Source of the DNA: Pegoplata infirma | Lineage: Eukaryota; Arthropoda; Insecta; Diptera; Anthomyiidae | Reading direction: 5' to 3' | Assembly (NCBI GenBank): GCA_963921195.1 | Contig: OY992536.1 | Location: 108,216,778 to 108,280,777 of the forward strand | Length of the DNA stretch: 64,000 bases | In this document: in pieces, positions 32,158 to 43,055 of the stretch | Layout: the number at the start of each line of letters is the position of its first letter | Position numbering within the stretch: position 1 is the first letter of the stretch | Translations under genes and position numbers: made by a program | Notes under the pieces: generated by a model | What the model saw: only the letters and a program-made list of their open reading frames with translations | What the model was told of the DNA's origin: nothing | The model's database searches: none

Positions 32158-32988
32158 TAGGGTGACAATTTTTTTCTGAGCTTAAATCAGTACGCCCAAG
32201 TTATTTTTTAAGAGAAAACACTGATGTTTTTTCAACACTCACAAAATGTCGGTTAAACTAACTTGACCCCAAGTATTTTGAGTAAAAACAAATGTTAAAA
32301 ACAACTGCAAAAAACAACTGTTAAAAACTACTGCTAAAAACAACTGTTGTCATTATAATGTAGAAAATTTAGTTGACTTTAAAGGACTTCATTTGAATGT
32401 TTTGATCGTAAAAAGAAAATTGAACAGAATTCCACAGGTTTTGAGAATAAGAAAATCCGTCAGATTTTGAAGACTTTTTTCCGTAAGTTTTGACAACTTT
32501 TCCTGTAAGAAAACTTCACAGTTAATAAGCACGTGTTTTTTTTTTTTTGAAGGCCCTAATTTTCTGAGCGCGTTTTTGAATAAGCTCTGATGACATTACC
32601 TCATCTAAGATCTCAGAATCATTTGGATTCTTGCAATTTACATCATCTTTCTAAAAATATTGAACTTTTCGTTATAGAAAAACCTTAAAGATTCTGTGCG
32701 CATTTTCATATAAATTTAGGAAGATCAAAATAACGTTATGCTCAGATTCATTTTTGCGTTTTTATAAATTATCTCATTTTCAGACTAAAGTTATAAAAAA
32801 ACAACTCTGACGACTTATATTATGGAAATTCAAGTTTTTGTACAGAATTTTCGAATAAAATTATTTTTTATGTTGAAATGTTCAAAAATCAGTACAATCA
32901 GTACATATCAGTACAACGTTTTTTGGTCAGTACACGTGATCAAACATCAGTACATGTACTGATCAAATCAGTACGAATGGTCACCCTA
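32158..32988. mobile_element. hAT-like MITE, TSD ACTTTATA
   Basis: TAGGGTGACA and the inverse of TGGTCACCCTA close an 831-bp element flanked by exact ACTTTATA (32150-32157 and 32989-32996). The last 110 bp contain at least six ATCAGTACA-like words, with a GTACTGAT pair; similar CAGTACG words lie near both ends. They are plausible transposase-binding sites. No ORF. Confidence 0.88.
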
Positions 32989-33194
32989 ACTTTATATGAA
33001 ATCAAGTCCTATTTGTTGGAAGCAACATAACAGTGGACCACCAAATGTGGGAAATTATTGTTCTTTTTTTACTTTTTTACAGCGAATATCTCAAAAACGG
33101 TACATGCTACAAAAATGTGAATAGAAAATTTGGAATCGGGAGAGAAAAATCTATAAGAATCAGCTGGATATTTCACTTGGAGATTTTTCTTGTC

Positions 33195-33236
33195 GGTTTA
33201 GAGTTATTGCTAATTATTTAGCAATAACTCTAAACC
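33195..33236. repeat. Perfect 42-bp hairpin
   Basis: GGTTTAGAGTTATTGCTAA, loop TTAT, then the exact inverse. It marks the right edge of the foldback element. Confidence 0.85.
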
Positions 33237-33239
33237 ATT

Positions 33240-33640
33240 TTAACATAACCTAACCTTTCTTGAAGGGGAGTGTGCGCGGTTAAAGTAAAAACACCAAAAA
33301 ATCACATATTTCATCTTATTTCTGGCCAACGAAGATTTTTTTGTTGGTGTTATCCATTTGGACAAATAGGCATTCCCTGAATAGACAAGATCACATTCAA
33401 AAAAATATTGCAGACAATTTTTTTTTCCTGAATTATGGGACTTTTAAGTAAAAAAAATCGCGAAATCGTAACTTTATTAGCGATTTCTCCGAGTTAAGCC
33501 ACTTTATAAAATTATGATATGGTGGAAAACCTTCTGTTAGTATTCCAAATGCCTCCCCCGAAGTCATATAAAAATCGCTGATTAAATAAAAATCCCGCAA
33601 AAAGAAACTATACTATATCGATAGGCCGCACAGTGATTCG
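33240..33640. repeat. Dispersed repeat, inverted partner at 41.99-42.35 kb
   Basis: GGTTAAAGTAAAAACACC, then AAAAAATCACATATTTCATC, to CCGCACAGTGATTCGTT is repeated in inverse orientation at 42345 down to 41990. The CACAGTGATTCGTT end reappears at 41535 (inverse). The two copies are about 8 kb apart. Confidence 0.65.
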
Positions 33641-34640
33641 TTCCCATATATCGAGTGGGCAAAAATAGAATATTGGTCGCAGATTTCTGAAATTTGGTAC
33701 ACAAGCATTAAATTATCTAATCAAGAAAAAAACGAGTTTTTGGAAAAATCGGAGCAAGGACAAGCCTACCCCCCCATATATCCTGAAATTTAAATATGTG
33801 ATTAAAACTACAAAAATGGTTACAAAATTCCCAAACTTTGTCAATGTTACCAACTTTGATATAGTATTTTATGTGTAAATTTTTTTCTAGATTGAAGCAA
33901 GGACTCGTGTGGCTGCCATATATCCTTTTTCTTAAAAATATTGTAAATCGCTCAAAAATTACTCGATACCCTTGAAATTTTTTGTAAAAATTTGAATAAG
34001 TGGTGACAATGTGTGTGTTAAATTTCGCTGAAATCGGTTCTGTAAAACAAAAGTTATTTATATATCCTTTTTTAAAACTGCAATAAAGTGTTAATATAGT
34101 TTAATCACAAAAATAATATAGAAAGAGTTGTCAACGATTTTCCAAATTTGGTACGCAAGCACAAAATTAATTAATAGAAAAAAAATAAAAATTTTGAGCA
34201 AATCGGTCGAAGGACATTTGTACCTGTCGTATATCCTGAAATTTAAAAGTGGAGTTTTAGCCACAAAACTTGATATAAAATTACTTAACTTTGTTATTGT
34301 CTTAGAAATTTATATAACTATCGACGTACAATATTTGTATTTTAATCTGAGCAAGGACTCGCGTGGCTGCCATATATCCTTTTTCTTGAAATCGCTGTAA
34401 CTATTTTAAAAACCTTTCAATTGCTATCAAATTTTTAATATAGATTAGATCAAATGGCGTTTATAAGTGTGCCAAATTTCGTTGAGTTGTTTACGGTAAC
34501 AAAAAAGCTGTTAATATATCCTTTTTTTAAATATAGTCAAAAATATAAAAATATATAATAACTGCAAAAACAAAACATTCGCAACACTTATTTCCTATTG
34601 CATTACGAAAATAAATTTATTCAAAATAAGTTTTAAGTAA
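33641..34640. repeat. Internal repeats with ATATCCTTTTTCTT words
   Basis: GACTCG(T/C)GTGGCTGCCATA, then TATCCTTTTTCTT, occurs at about 33903 and 34355. ATATCCTTTTTT recurs near 34062 and 34518, and AATCGG(A/T)GCAAGGACA-type words repeat between them. This suggests two or three degenerate copies of a unit of about 450 bp. No ORF. Confidence 0.5.
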
Positions 34641-35200
34641 ACTCGTTTAATACTTGCTTTATTTCTAAGTACATACCCCGTTAATAACAAAAAACTTAAA
34701 AAAAAAAATTTTTTTGGGTACTTCAAATTTTTTTTTTTTCGTTTTTTTCAAAAACTTAGTTATTTTTATTATTTGATCGTATAGAAAACAGTCCAGGATG
34801 TTAAAAAAATCAATAAAAAATAATTTTTAAGTACGAACTTTTTTTATGTATCTCAAAAAAAATGTTGGTTTTGATTTGGGATACCAACGAAAATCAAAAA
34901 CTGGATTTAAAGCAAAACGGCCCACTGTATACTTATTTTATCGAATTATTTACTATAAATTTATGGTATGTAATACAATCAGTGGCGGGTACAGCTTTTG
35001 GGTTTGGGGGGGGAAATTTTTTATATTTTTTTTTTTGCTTCCAAAAAAAATCATAAATTCACCTTTGTCGGACGAGCAAAAACAGGGATCCGTTTTTTTT
35101 TTTTTTTTGCAAAACAATCTACAATTTATTTATTTTGTGTTTCACGATCATATTTCGTTTTGATATTTTTTTTTTTTTAATTTGTTTTAAAAGAAAATTG
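34640..35200. repeat. Dispersed AT-rich repeat, copy 1
   Basis: AAAAACTTAGTTATTTTTAT, then GAACTTTTTTTATG and AAAGCAAAACGGCCCAC, also occurs at 36830-37020 and, split, at 40400-41170. It ends in T-rich low-complexity sequence. Short open frames here are simple-sequence artefacts. Confidence 0.6.
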
Positions 35201-35220
35201 TACATTTTCGTATATGTATA

Positions 35221-36340
35221 TAGAAAAAGTCTCAGTTCTTACACATTTGACGTATAGAAAAGTCGAAATCTGTGAATTTTTCAACAGAAGAAATTATTCC
35301 TACATAGAAAATATCAGATGTTGAGACATTTTTCTTGAAGAAATTATTTTTTATTGTGGAAATAACTCAGAATTTAAGACTACTTACTTCCGAAAAATGT
35401 CTCAGAATCTGAGACTTTTTTCGTACAGAAAAATTTTCAGATTCTTAGAACTTTTTCCACAGAAAAAGTCTCAGATTCCGAGACCTATGAGACTAAAGTC
35501 TCATATTTTAAAACATTTTTGAGATATTTTTCCTAGAAAAGGTCTTAGATTATTATATTTTTTTCGTACAGAACAATTTTTAGATTCTAAGAATTTTTCC
35601 AGAGAAAAAGTCTCAGATTCTGAGATTTTTTACTATAAAAAAAGTCTTATATTTTAAAACATTTTTGAGATATTTTTGCTATAGACAAGGTCTCAGATTA
35701 TTATATTTATTTCGTATTGAAAAAATTTTAGATTCTGGGACCTATTTTCCTTTTAAAAAAGTCTCAGATTTTTAGACCTTTTTCCTGTAGAAAAAGTCTC
35801 AGATTCTGAGACCATATTCCTAAAGAAAAGTCTCTGATTGTCAGACCTTTTTCGTATAGAATAAGTCTAAAATTCTGGCACTTTTTTCACTAAAGAAAAA
35901 GTCTAAGTTTCTGCAAAATTCTGAGACCTTTTTCCTTAAAAATATCTTAAATTCAGAGATTTTGAGACCGTTTAACTATAGAAAATGTCTTTGATTCTTA
36001 GACCGTTTTCCTATCAAAAAGTCTCAGATTTTGTGAAATTTTTCCTATAATAAGTCTCAAATTTTTAGAACTTTTTCCCATATTTTTTTTAAATTCTGAG
36101 ACCTTTTTCCTTTACAAAAAGTCTTAAGTTCCAAGACTTTTAGAATTTTTGAATTCTTCTAAAAAAATCCGAAAAATTAAATGTTTGGCGATGTTAAAAG
36201 TTCTAGAGTTTTGTACCTTTTTATATAAAAAAAGTCTCAAATTCTGTGACCTTTATATTATTATATAGGAATAAGTCTCAAATTCCGAGACTTTTTGCTA
36301 TGGAAAAAGTTTCAGATTTTTCACAAAGAAAAATTTTTCA
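35221..36340 (+). repeat. Hairpin minisatellite A2
   Basis: About 28 degenerate units of AGTCTCAGATTCTGAGACC plus TTTTTCCTATAGAAAA. Same basic unit and orientation as array A1, more diverged. Confidence 0.82.
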
Positions 36341-36729
36341 CTCCTCAAACATTTTCTGTTATGTATTTTTGTAGAATTCCCAAATCCAAAATAAAAATTA
36401 TAAGTACTAATAACGCTTAAGTCACATTTTTCATAAAATTCATAATAAAATTGACAGATATTTTTCCTCAAAAAATTTTCAGATTTTCCTTATGAAAATT
36501 TTCAGATTTTTTTCTTTTAAAAATTTTCGGATTTCGAGATTTTTTCCTTCGGAAAACTTTTTTTCTTCTTTTTCTTCTTTTTCTTTTTTTTTTTTCTTTT
36601 TTTTTCCTTTTTTTTCCTCTTTTTTCCTCTTTTTTTTCTTTTTGAAATTTGGTCTGGGGGGGGGAAATTTCCCCTTTTTCCCCCCCCTTGTACCCGCGCA
36701 TGAATACAATAAATCCCTTTATATAAAAA
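36341..36729. repeat. Pyrimidine-rich low-complexity tract
   Basis: 36492-36650 is almost pure TTTTTCCTTTTTTTTCC, followed by two G-runs and a C-run (GGGGGGGG at about 36656). Lysine-rich open frames on the - strand come only from this composition. Confidence 0.7.
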
Positions 36730-37097
36730 AACACTAAAATGTTGATGTATTTTTTAAATTTATTTACAGTAAATAAAAAAATAAAAAAAAAAATAATCCA
36801 ATTTTAGATTTTTTTTAAAAAAATTTTTTTTTCAACTTAAAAAAAAAACTTAGTTATTTTTATTTTTTGATCTTATAAAACATAGTTAAAGCTACAAAAA
36901 AAATGAAAAACAAAAAAATTTTATTCACGAACTTTTTTTATGAAGGCCATTAAAATTTGGTGATTTTGGGGATTTTTGTAAAAGTCATAGATAACTTTTA
37001 AAGCAAAACGGCCCACGTACTGCATAATTTTTTTCTGATTTTTTATTATATTTTTACAGAATACTATATAATATATCAATGTGCAAAGAAAAAATAC
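36730..37097. repeat. Dispersed AT-rich repeat, copy 2
   Basis: Second copy of the AACTTAGTTATTTTTAT / GAACTTTTTTTATG repeat, broken at its end by the Jockey element's poly-T (poly-A on the - strand). Confidence 0.6.
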
Positions 37098-37249
37098 TTT
37101 TTTTTTTTTTTTTTTTAAATCCCGACTTTATTTACACCTGTCTAAATGACAATAAGTAACTAGAGGTACATTTATTTTGGGAATTAATAAACTTAAGTCA
37201 CTACTTAAGATTATTTGTTAAATATAAAAAAGAAAAAATATTGTAGTTG

Positions 37250-39937
37250 TTAAAAACGGAAGCACAATTCCGTTGGTGTAAACCGCTTCAGTCTTCTAGG
37301 TTCCATGGTTTCGTTTGCTGGTAGTCGACTTAATTCAGAATTTGAATGCGCTGTGAGACAAGTTGTGTGTTTTATGCTATAGTCACGAATAACCTCTTGT
37401 ACTGTTTTTACGTTCAGGTCACGATGTATGTCTTCATTTGAAATATACCATTCTGCATTGATGATAGTTCGTAAGATCTTGGATTGTAGTCGCTGTATAA
37501 TTTTTATATTGGAGCTACTCGCTGTCCCCCACATTGCTATTCCGTACTTCCAGATAGGAGCTATTATTGTGTTATAAATAAGTAGTTTGTTTTGAATTGA
37601 CAGCTTAGATTCTTTTGACAACAGCCAGTACAGTTCTCTAAATTTGTTCTTGATTTCATTTTTTTTTTGATTAATATGATCTTTCCATATAAGTTTCGAA
37701 TCTATGATCATGCCGAGGTACCTTGCTTTAGTTTCATTTCGAATTGGTTCATTATTTATCTTTATGGGCGGATATTGACCAAGACGTCTATTTGTGTACG
37801 TTACATTGACTGTTTTGTCACTATTTACTAGTATTCCCCATTTTGCAAACCAGTTGATTGTGTTGTTTAACATATTTTGGAGTCTTGAAGTGGCTATGTT
37901 GATGTCACGACTTGAAGCAAGCATAACCGTATCATCCGCAAATGTTGCAATCATTTCGTCTTGTGTTGTTGGAGTAGGGATATCAGCAGTATACATTAGA
38001 TAAAGTAATGGACCTAGCACGCTTCCTTGAGGCACTCCAGCCTCTATTTTTTTTATATTCGAGCATTCTTCTTTATATTTTACGTAGAAGTGCCTATTGC
38101 TTAAGTAGCTTTGTAGAAGAAGAAAGAAATCTAGTGGTAGTTGTTGTTTCAGTTTGTGTAAAAGACCAACATGCCATACACTGTCGAACGCCTTTGCAAC
38201 GTCAAGGTATGTAGCTACACAAACGCACTTTTTATCAATATCAGAAGATATTTTATTAGTAACTCTGTGTACTTGTTGGATGGTAGAGTGTCTTTGTCTG
38301 AATCCAAATTGGTGAGTGGGGATAAGATTCCTTTCCAGTATTATGGGTTCTAGTCTGTCAGAGATCAGTTTTTCCAAAAGTTTAGATAAGACCGGCAGTA
38401 GGCTGATTGGTCTGTATGAAGTTGCCTTATTTGCATCTTTGTTTGGCTTTGGTATAGCTATTATTTCAGCAACTTTCCATACAACTGGAAAGTATTTAAT
38501 GCTTAGAATAACATTAAAAATATTTTTTATGTAGATAATGGCTTTCTTTGGAAGCTCTTTTAATAACTTGCCTGTAATGCGATCGTAACCAGGAGACTTT
38601 TTTATGTTGATTCTCGCTTTTATTGTTTTTTGAATTTCATTTAATGTTATCTTTCGAATTGGAATGTTGGCAGTTGGAAATGTATCTGAGAAATTAGTTA
38701 TCTGTTTATCCATTGGGTTTGTAAATGTCTTATGGAAGTGTTCAGAAAGAACGTCGGCTTTTTCAATGTGCGTTCTAGCCCATGTGTTGTCATCTTTTTT
38801 AATTGGGGGTTGATGAATTATATTATTATTTATTTTTTTTGTGGCCTTCCACAGGGAGTAATTGGTTGCCTGATTCGCTCCTAGATTTTGCAGGTAAATT
38901 TCCAGCTTGTCCTCTTTGTCTTGCTTAAGAATATCTTTAAGTTCTTTAGTAATTTGGTTTAGTCTAGTTTTATCTTGGGGCGATCTTGTAGTTTGCCATT
39001 TCTTTCTTAATTTTCTTTTTACTTTTATTTTTTCTTTTATAAACGAAGAAATACTTAAATTATTAACTTTTTGTTTTATTAAAGGGGTAGACTCGGTTGC
39101 TGCCGCCAGCAGTACATCATTTAAAAATGCAATTGAACTGTCAACTTCGTTTTCTGTTTTTAGAGACACATTTGTTGTAAGGTTCATTTCAACAAGTTCT
39201 CGAAAGCAATCCCAATCAGTTTTGTGGTTGTAAATGTTTTTGCATTTTGTTGCAAGAACAACGGCACTATGGTAGGTAAGCATGATTGGTGAATGATCGG
39301 AGGATAACTCAAAGCATGATTTTATGTTAAAATATTCGTTTTTTACGTTTTTTGTAATGAAAAAGTCGATTAAATCAGGTTTTTTCTGTGTATTAGTTGG
39401 CCAATATGTAGGTTCTCCAGTGCTTATGAATTTACAGTTGAATTCCCTTATTGCTTCAAGTAAATTTTTACCTTTAGTAAGAGTAATTCGTGAGCCCCAT
39501 GCTATATTTTTAGAATTGAAGTCTCCTCCAGCGATGAACCGATTGCCAAGCGATTGTAAAAACGCAAGGTAATCCATTTTGGTATTTGAATGTTTTGGGG
39601 GACAGTATACCGCTGATAAAACAAGTGGGCCATGTAAGTCTTCAATAATAATAGACGTAGCTTGTAGATAATCTTTTTTGTAACCTTCAAGTTCAGTACA
39701 TCTTATAGATTTTCGTATTATTATTGCAGTACCACCGTGTGCAGTGTTGTCTGGGTGATTTGTGTGAAAAATTGAAAAATTGGGAATATTTATAAAGCTT
39801 TTTGGAGTAAAATGAGTTTCGGATACTAAAATGATATCGACGGAGTTATTGTGTATAAATGATTTTAGTTCGAGGATATGTTGGCTAAGTCCGTTTGAAT
39901 TCCAGAGAACGATTTTTAATTCATTTTGTCTGTCCAT
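37250..39937 (-). CDS. Jockey ORF2: endonuclease-reverse transcriptase
   Basis: 895 codons, uninterrupted. The apurinic-type endonuclease is at about residues 7-225: LKIVLWNSNGL, SETHF, AGGDFNSKNIAWGS, then SSDHSPI with the catalytic Asp-His near residue 213. The reverse transcriptase is at about 450-760: SPGYDRITGKLLK, YRPISLLPVLSKLLEKLI, FGFRQRHST, YLDVAKAFDSVWH (near 577), GVPQGSVLGPLLY, FADD (near 667), WGILVNSDKT, YLGMIIDSKLIW. The C-terminal region contains IAMWGTASSSNIKIIQRLQS. The start overlaps the ORF1 end by 17 nt. All active-site residues I can check are present, so this copy is young. Without ORF1 it could only be moved by a helper. Confidence 0.93.
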   Translation of the reverse strand: MDRQNELKIVLWNSNGLSQHILELKSFIHNNSVDIILVSETHFTPKSFINIPNFSIFHTNHPDNTAHGGTAIIIRKSIRCTELEGYKKDYLQATSIIIEDLHGPLVLSAVYCPPKHSNTKMDYLAFLQSLGNRFIAGGDFNSKNIAWGSRITLTKGKNLLEAIREFNCKFISTGEPTYWPTNTQKKPDLIDFFITKNVKNEYFNIKSCFELSSDHSPIMLTYHSAVVLATKCKNIYNHKTDWDCFRELVEMNLTTNVSLKTENEVDSSIAFLNDVLLAAATESTPLIKQKVNNLSISSFIKEKIKVKRKLRKKWQTTRSPQDKTRLNQITKELKDILKQDKEDKLEIYLQNLGANQATNYSLWKATKKINNNIIHQPPIKKDDNTWARTHIEKADVLSEHFHKTFTNPMDKQITNFSDTFPTANIPIRKITLNEIQKTIKARINIKKSPGYDRITGKLLKELPKKAIIYIKNIFNVILSIKYFPVVWKVAEIIAIPKPNKDANKATSYRPISLLPVLSKLLEKLISDRLEPIILERNLIPTHQFGFRQRHSTIQQVHRVTNKISSDIDKKCVCVATYLDVAKAFDSVWHVGLLHKLKQQLPLDFFLLLQSYLSNRHFYVKYKEECSNIKKIEAGVPQGSVLGPLLYLMYTADIPTPTTQDEMIATFADDTVMLASSRDINIATSRLQNMLNNTINWFAKWGILVNSDKTVNVTYTNRRLGQYPPIKINNEPIRNETKARYLGMIIDSKLIWKDHINQKKNEIKNKFRELYWLLSKESKLSIQNKLLIYNTIIAPIWKYGIAMWGTASSSNIKIIQRLQSKILRTIINAEWYISNEDIHRDLNVKTVQEVIRDYSIKHTTCLTAHSNSELSRLPANETMEPRRLKRFTPTELCFRF

Positions 39938-40274
39938 CGATTTTTGTAAGTAATACAGTGATTAAGCTCATCATATTTGCTATTTGGGAAAAAAGTTGTT
40001 TCATCATGTCTTTCAGGTCTTGCATATCATTTGATTGTTGTACGTTTGTATTTGTTGAAGGGATTGTTTCAATATTATTAATGGGATTACCTGAATAAAG
40101 AGCTGGATTAGCAGTAGAACTAGTTGAGGGGTATGTTGTAGTGTTAGCTGTGGAGCTAGTTGAAGGATTGTTTGTAGAGTTAGTATTATTATTTGTTGCA
40201 GGAAAATTAGCTGTTGCTTGAGCATAAGTAAGATTATTAACTGTTTCGTTGTTGTTGTTATTATTATTGTGCAT
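39921..40274 (-). pseudogene. Jockey ORF1, 3' remnant
   Basis: 117 codons rich in Asn, Thr and Ser, ending QDLKDMMKQLFSQIANMM, then SLITVLLTKIDGQTK. This C-terminal amphipathic segment is what Jockey ORF1 (Gag-like) proteins carry just before ORF2. The zinc knuckles are missing and an in-frame TAA lies just upstream, so it is truncated. Confidence 0.75.
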
Positions 40275-40384
40275 TTGTTCAGTTGAACTTGTGGATTTTT
40301 AATATTGGATTTTTTTTCTAATATTTTTTCCATTAATAATATAGCTTTTAAAAAAAATTTATAAAGACACATACAAAACCCTAC

Positions 40385-41240
40385 TTTTTTCCAACTTCAG
40401 ACAAAAACTTAGTTATTTTTATTGTTTTGCCTTATAAACCATAGTCCAACACAGAAAGAAATAAAAAAAAAATTTGAGTAAATTTTTAATACTATTGAGT
40501 AAAAAATTACTCAATTTTCCACCAGTAAACGATTTAATAGTATTGAGTAAATTTTTAATAAAAATTTATTAAATGTTTGCCAAAAAAATTTGAGTAAATT
40601 TTAATTGACACTATTAAGTGCAGGAACAGAACAAGAAGCACCACCTTTTAAAAACAGAACAAGTTTTATTTCACATCGGCGCCGGTCACCGGTTTAATCT
40701 GCCAAACCGTATGGAAAAAGTCGTGCCGGGCTTATTCTGTTTCTACTCTAAAAAAAACAAAGTTTAAAAAAATTTCATATTTTTTTACAAAGAAAAAAAA
40801 CATGTTTTTTCAAACTTTACCAAATATATTTTTGTCTTAAAGACATAAAAAATTTTTATAAATATGATTACAAACTTTCATGTATATATACAAAAAACTA
40901 TAAACTAAACGAGAATTAAAAAAACTAAGAAAATTCCAAAAAAAAAATAAAAAAGCTATTAAATTCTTATTAAATTATTTACTCAATTTGTTTTTAAATT
41001 TTTGAGTAAATTTTTAATTGCGTCAATTAAAAAATTACTCAAAACTTTTTTTAAATTTAAACAAGTGATTACTCAAATTGTTTTTCCCCATATTTTTTTC
41101 TGTGAAACTATCGACAAAGCAAAAAAAATAATTTTTTGACTCAGGAACTTTTTTTATGGACTCCATCAAAATTTGTCAATTTTTAGGGATTCTGTAGAAA
41201 AAATACAGATTTCAGAGCAATACAAAAATGTATTTTAAGA
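40385..41240. repeat. Dispersed AT-rich repeat, copy 3, with insertion
   Basis: AAAAACTTAGTTATTTTTAT at 40403 and GGAACTTTTTTTATGGA at 41143 belong to one copy of the family. A TIR element of about 650 bp (40454-41106) lies between. Confidence 0.55.
40454..41106. mobile_element. TIR element with TTTGAGTAA repeats
   Basis: CACAGAAAGAAATAAA at the left and the inverse of ATATTTTTTTCTGTG at the right close the element. TTTGAGTAAATTTTTAAT and its inverse are repeated inside both ends (at least eight copies). No ORF. No confident target duplication. Confidence 0.6.
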
Positions 41241-41530
41241 TTAATTCAAAAAAATTGAAAATACAACTGTTAGCAAATATATTTAAGTAACTTTTTCAAA
41301 AAAAAGTTCGTTGATTTTTTTAAAATTCGATTTTTTATAATTATTTTAGTAAACCTATAAAATTCAATTTTTTTGTTTACACACAATAGCGTAAAATTTC
41401 CATACTTTAGCGCCCTCTTGTGGCAACATATGACTTCTTAAAAATCAGAAAAGCACATATTTTTTTTAGTTTACTATTAAACTATAAAAATACAAAAAAT
41501 CATCAACATTGAAGACATACTTCTTTTTTT
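41241..41530. other. AT-rich DNA, nothing recognised
   Basis: No ORF and no clear repeat structure apart from general A/T runs. The CAATAGCGTAAAATTTCCAT stretch looks unique. Confidence 0.5.
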
Positions 41531-41534
41531 GATT

Positions 41535-42478
41535 TTTGCCAATGAAACGAATCACTGTGGGCCGTATCGATCCGTAATCCGACCCGGGAATTCCCGGACC
41601 CCAAACACTAATTAGGAGTCAAAATAACTCCATTAAAATTTCTTGAAAGTTGATAAATTTCCTTCTGCTGCAGCATCGCGTTTGAAGCACAGACTAAATA
41701 CAGACTCGACAGTAGAGTTTTATAAGAAAAAATGGGGAAAAACTAAGCGATTTTAGGAGAAAACAAAGCGGTTTTTAGTCCGTTTTACGCTAACATGGCA
41801 ACACTTTCTACGACTTAGGAGTGAGTGAAACAACAAAAACCGATCTGGCATCCATTTTTCTTATGGCGCGTTATATCAGCTTTCTCTTTCTAACCTAATT
41901 CGTAGAATAATTTCAAAATATTAACCATATGGTTCAAGAATACTTTTTTGACACCTGTCACTTATGTCGAGTCTGTATTAGTCTGTGGTTGAAGTATGGT
42001 TTTTTGTTGAAAATTTTACTATATCCGCGATGTGGGTGCCAAAAGATTTTTTGATTTTTATGAGACTCCGGGGTAGGCATTTTGAGTTCCAGCAGAAGGT
42101 TTTTCACCATGCCATAATTTTTAAATTGGCTTAACTCGAAGAAATTGTAAATGAAGTTACGATTTCATAATTTTTATTTCTTTAAAGTCCCATAATTCGC
42201 GAAAAATTGTTTTTCCTATATTTTTAAATGTTATCTTGTCTAGACAGGGAAGACCTATTTTTCCAAATAGATAACACAAAAAAAAATTTGGTTGTCTAGA
42301 AATAAGATGAAATATATGATTTTTTGGGTTTTTTACTTAAACCGCGAAGCGGGACAGTAAGGATTTTTTTTATTTTCACGAAAATTTTATAGAGTCATTT
42401 TGACACCCAATAGAAATTATTTTGGATCGCTTTCAGCTCAAAAAAAAAAAAATAAAAGTAAAAATCGATACGGCCTAT
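41535..42478. repeat. Composite repeat bounded by GGCCGTATCGAT
   Basis: GGCCGTATCGAT at 41551 and its inverse ATCGATACGGCC at 42464 bound a composite. Both halves share the GTCAAAATAACTCC / GACACCCAATAGAAA sequence with the TTAA-flanked MITE at 3426-3930. A 300-bp MITE (41688-41987) sits in the left half. The segment 41990-42345 is the inverted partner of 33240-33640. Confidence 0.6.
41688..41987 (-). mobile_element. 300-bp MITE, 7-bp TSD, copy 1
   Basis: Ends CACAGACTAAATACAGACTC and, inverted, CACAGACTAATACAGACTCG. Flanks TTTGAAG / GTTGAAG (one mismatch in 7). A copy of exactly the same length in the opposite orientation is at 55991-56290. Non-coding. Confidence 0.85.
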
Positions 42479-42775
42479 TACTAAATACCCAAATTATTAA
42501 AAATAAACCACTGTGCACCGTTGCGTATGATTTTTTTAGGTAATTACAAAATTAGGTATACTGTATACTGTATACACCACTTTTACAGTTTTCAAGTAAT
42601 TATTATTATCATTATAATAAAAGTTCACCAAAATCAAATGCGTGTAAAAAAAAAAAAATTAGCTCTGAAATTACAAAATCCTTTAAGGAGGTTGTTATTT
42701 AAAATGTCAACTTTTACTTGCTTTAGGTTTCTGTCCATTCCGATTTTGGTTGTTGCACTTTGTTACATTTAGTTT
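42479..42775. repeat. Inverted arm, left of the BEL/Pao element
   Basis: ACTGTGCACCGTTGCGTAT, TACAGTTTTCAAG, ATAATAAAAGTTCAC, ATGCGTGTAAAAA and ATTCCGATTTTGGTTGTT all recur in inverse order at 47.64-48.00 kb. The two arms flank the BEL/Pao remnant, either because it landed in a foldback element or because two opposite copies exist. Confidence 0.65.
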
Positions 42776-43055
42776 AAGCCAAAAATTATTTTTATCAGCT
42801 TTTGAGCGTTAACAGCCAAAAAATAAATAAAAAATAAACGGATTTAAAAATTAAATTATCAAAATCCACGTTTTAAGAAGCGTTGAACCACCACAACGAA
42901 TGAAAATTAAAAAAAAAAAAAATACCGGAATTCTTTTTAGCTTCCCTAAATCCTTAAAAAAAATTATGATACCCGATAAACAGATGAAGAGACATAGTCA
43001 CCAAACCAACCCCAATTGATATATTCCAAAAAACTTTGAAAAACATTTTCCTAAA

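Larger units (their letters stand above)
31790..33236. mobile_element. Foldback element split by a hAT MITE
   Basis: The arms (about 31790-32150 and 32997-33195) are inverted copies. ACCGTTTTTGAGATATTCGC appears as its inverse near 33065; GGTGGTCCACTGTT is mirrored by AACAGTGGACCACC. The insertion at 32158-32988 splits it with an exact duplication. The unit shares its GTTCCGTTTTCGAGATAT part with 13555-13735. The right edge ends in a perfect hairpin at 33195-33236. Confidence 0.75.
37098..40372 (-). mobile_element. Jockey-clade non-LTR retrotransposon
   Basis: Transcribed right to left. A 20-T run at 37098-37117 is its poly-A tail, with about 130 nt of 3' UTR before the ORF2 stop. ORF2 is complete. 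Only a short 3' piece of ORF1 survives, so the element is 5'-truncated, the usual outcome of LINE insertion. No clear target duplication was found. It lies in a gap between dispersed repeat copies. Confidence 0.9.

Noticed and set aside
36468..36737. Lys/Glu-rich and Phe-rich open frames on both strands
   Set aside because: They arise from a TTTTTCC low-complexity tract.
40013..40372. 119-codon frame overlapping Jockey ORF1
   Set aside because: It is an out-of-frame reading of the Asn/Thr-rich ORF1 remnant.
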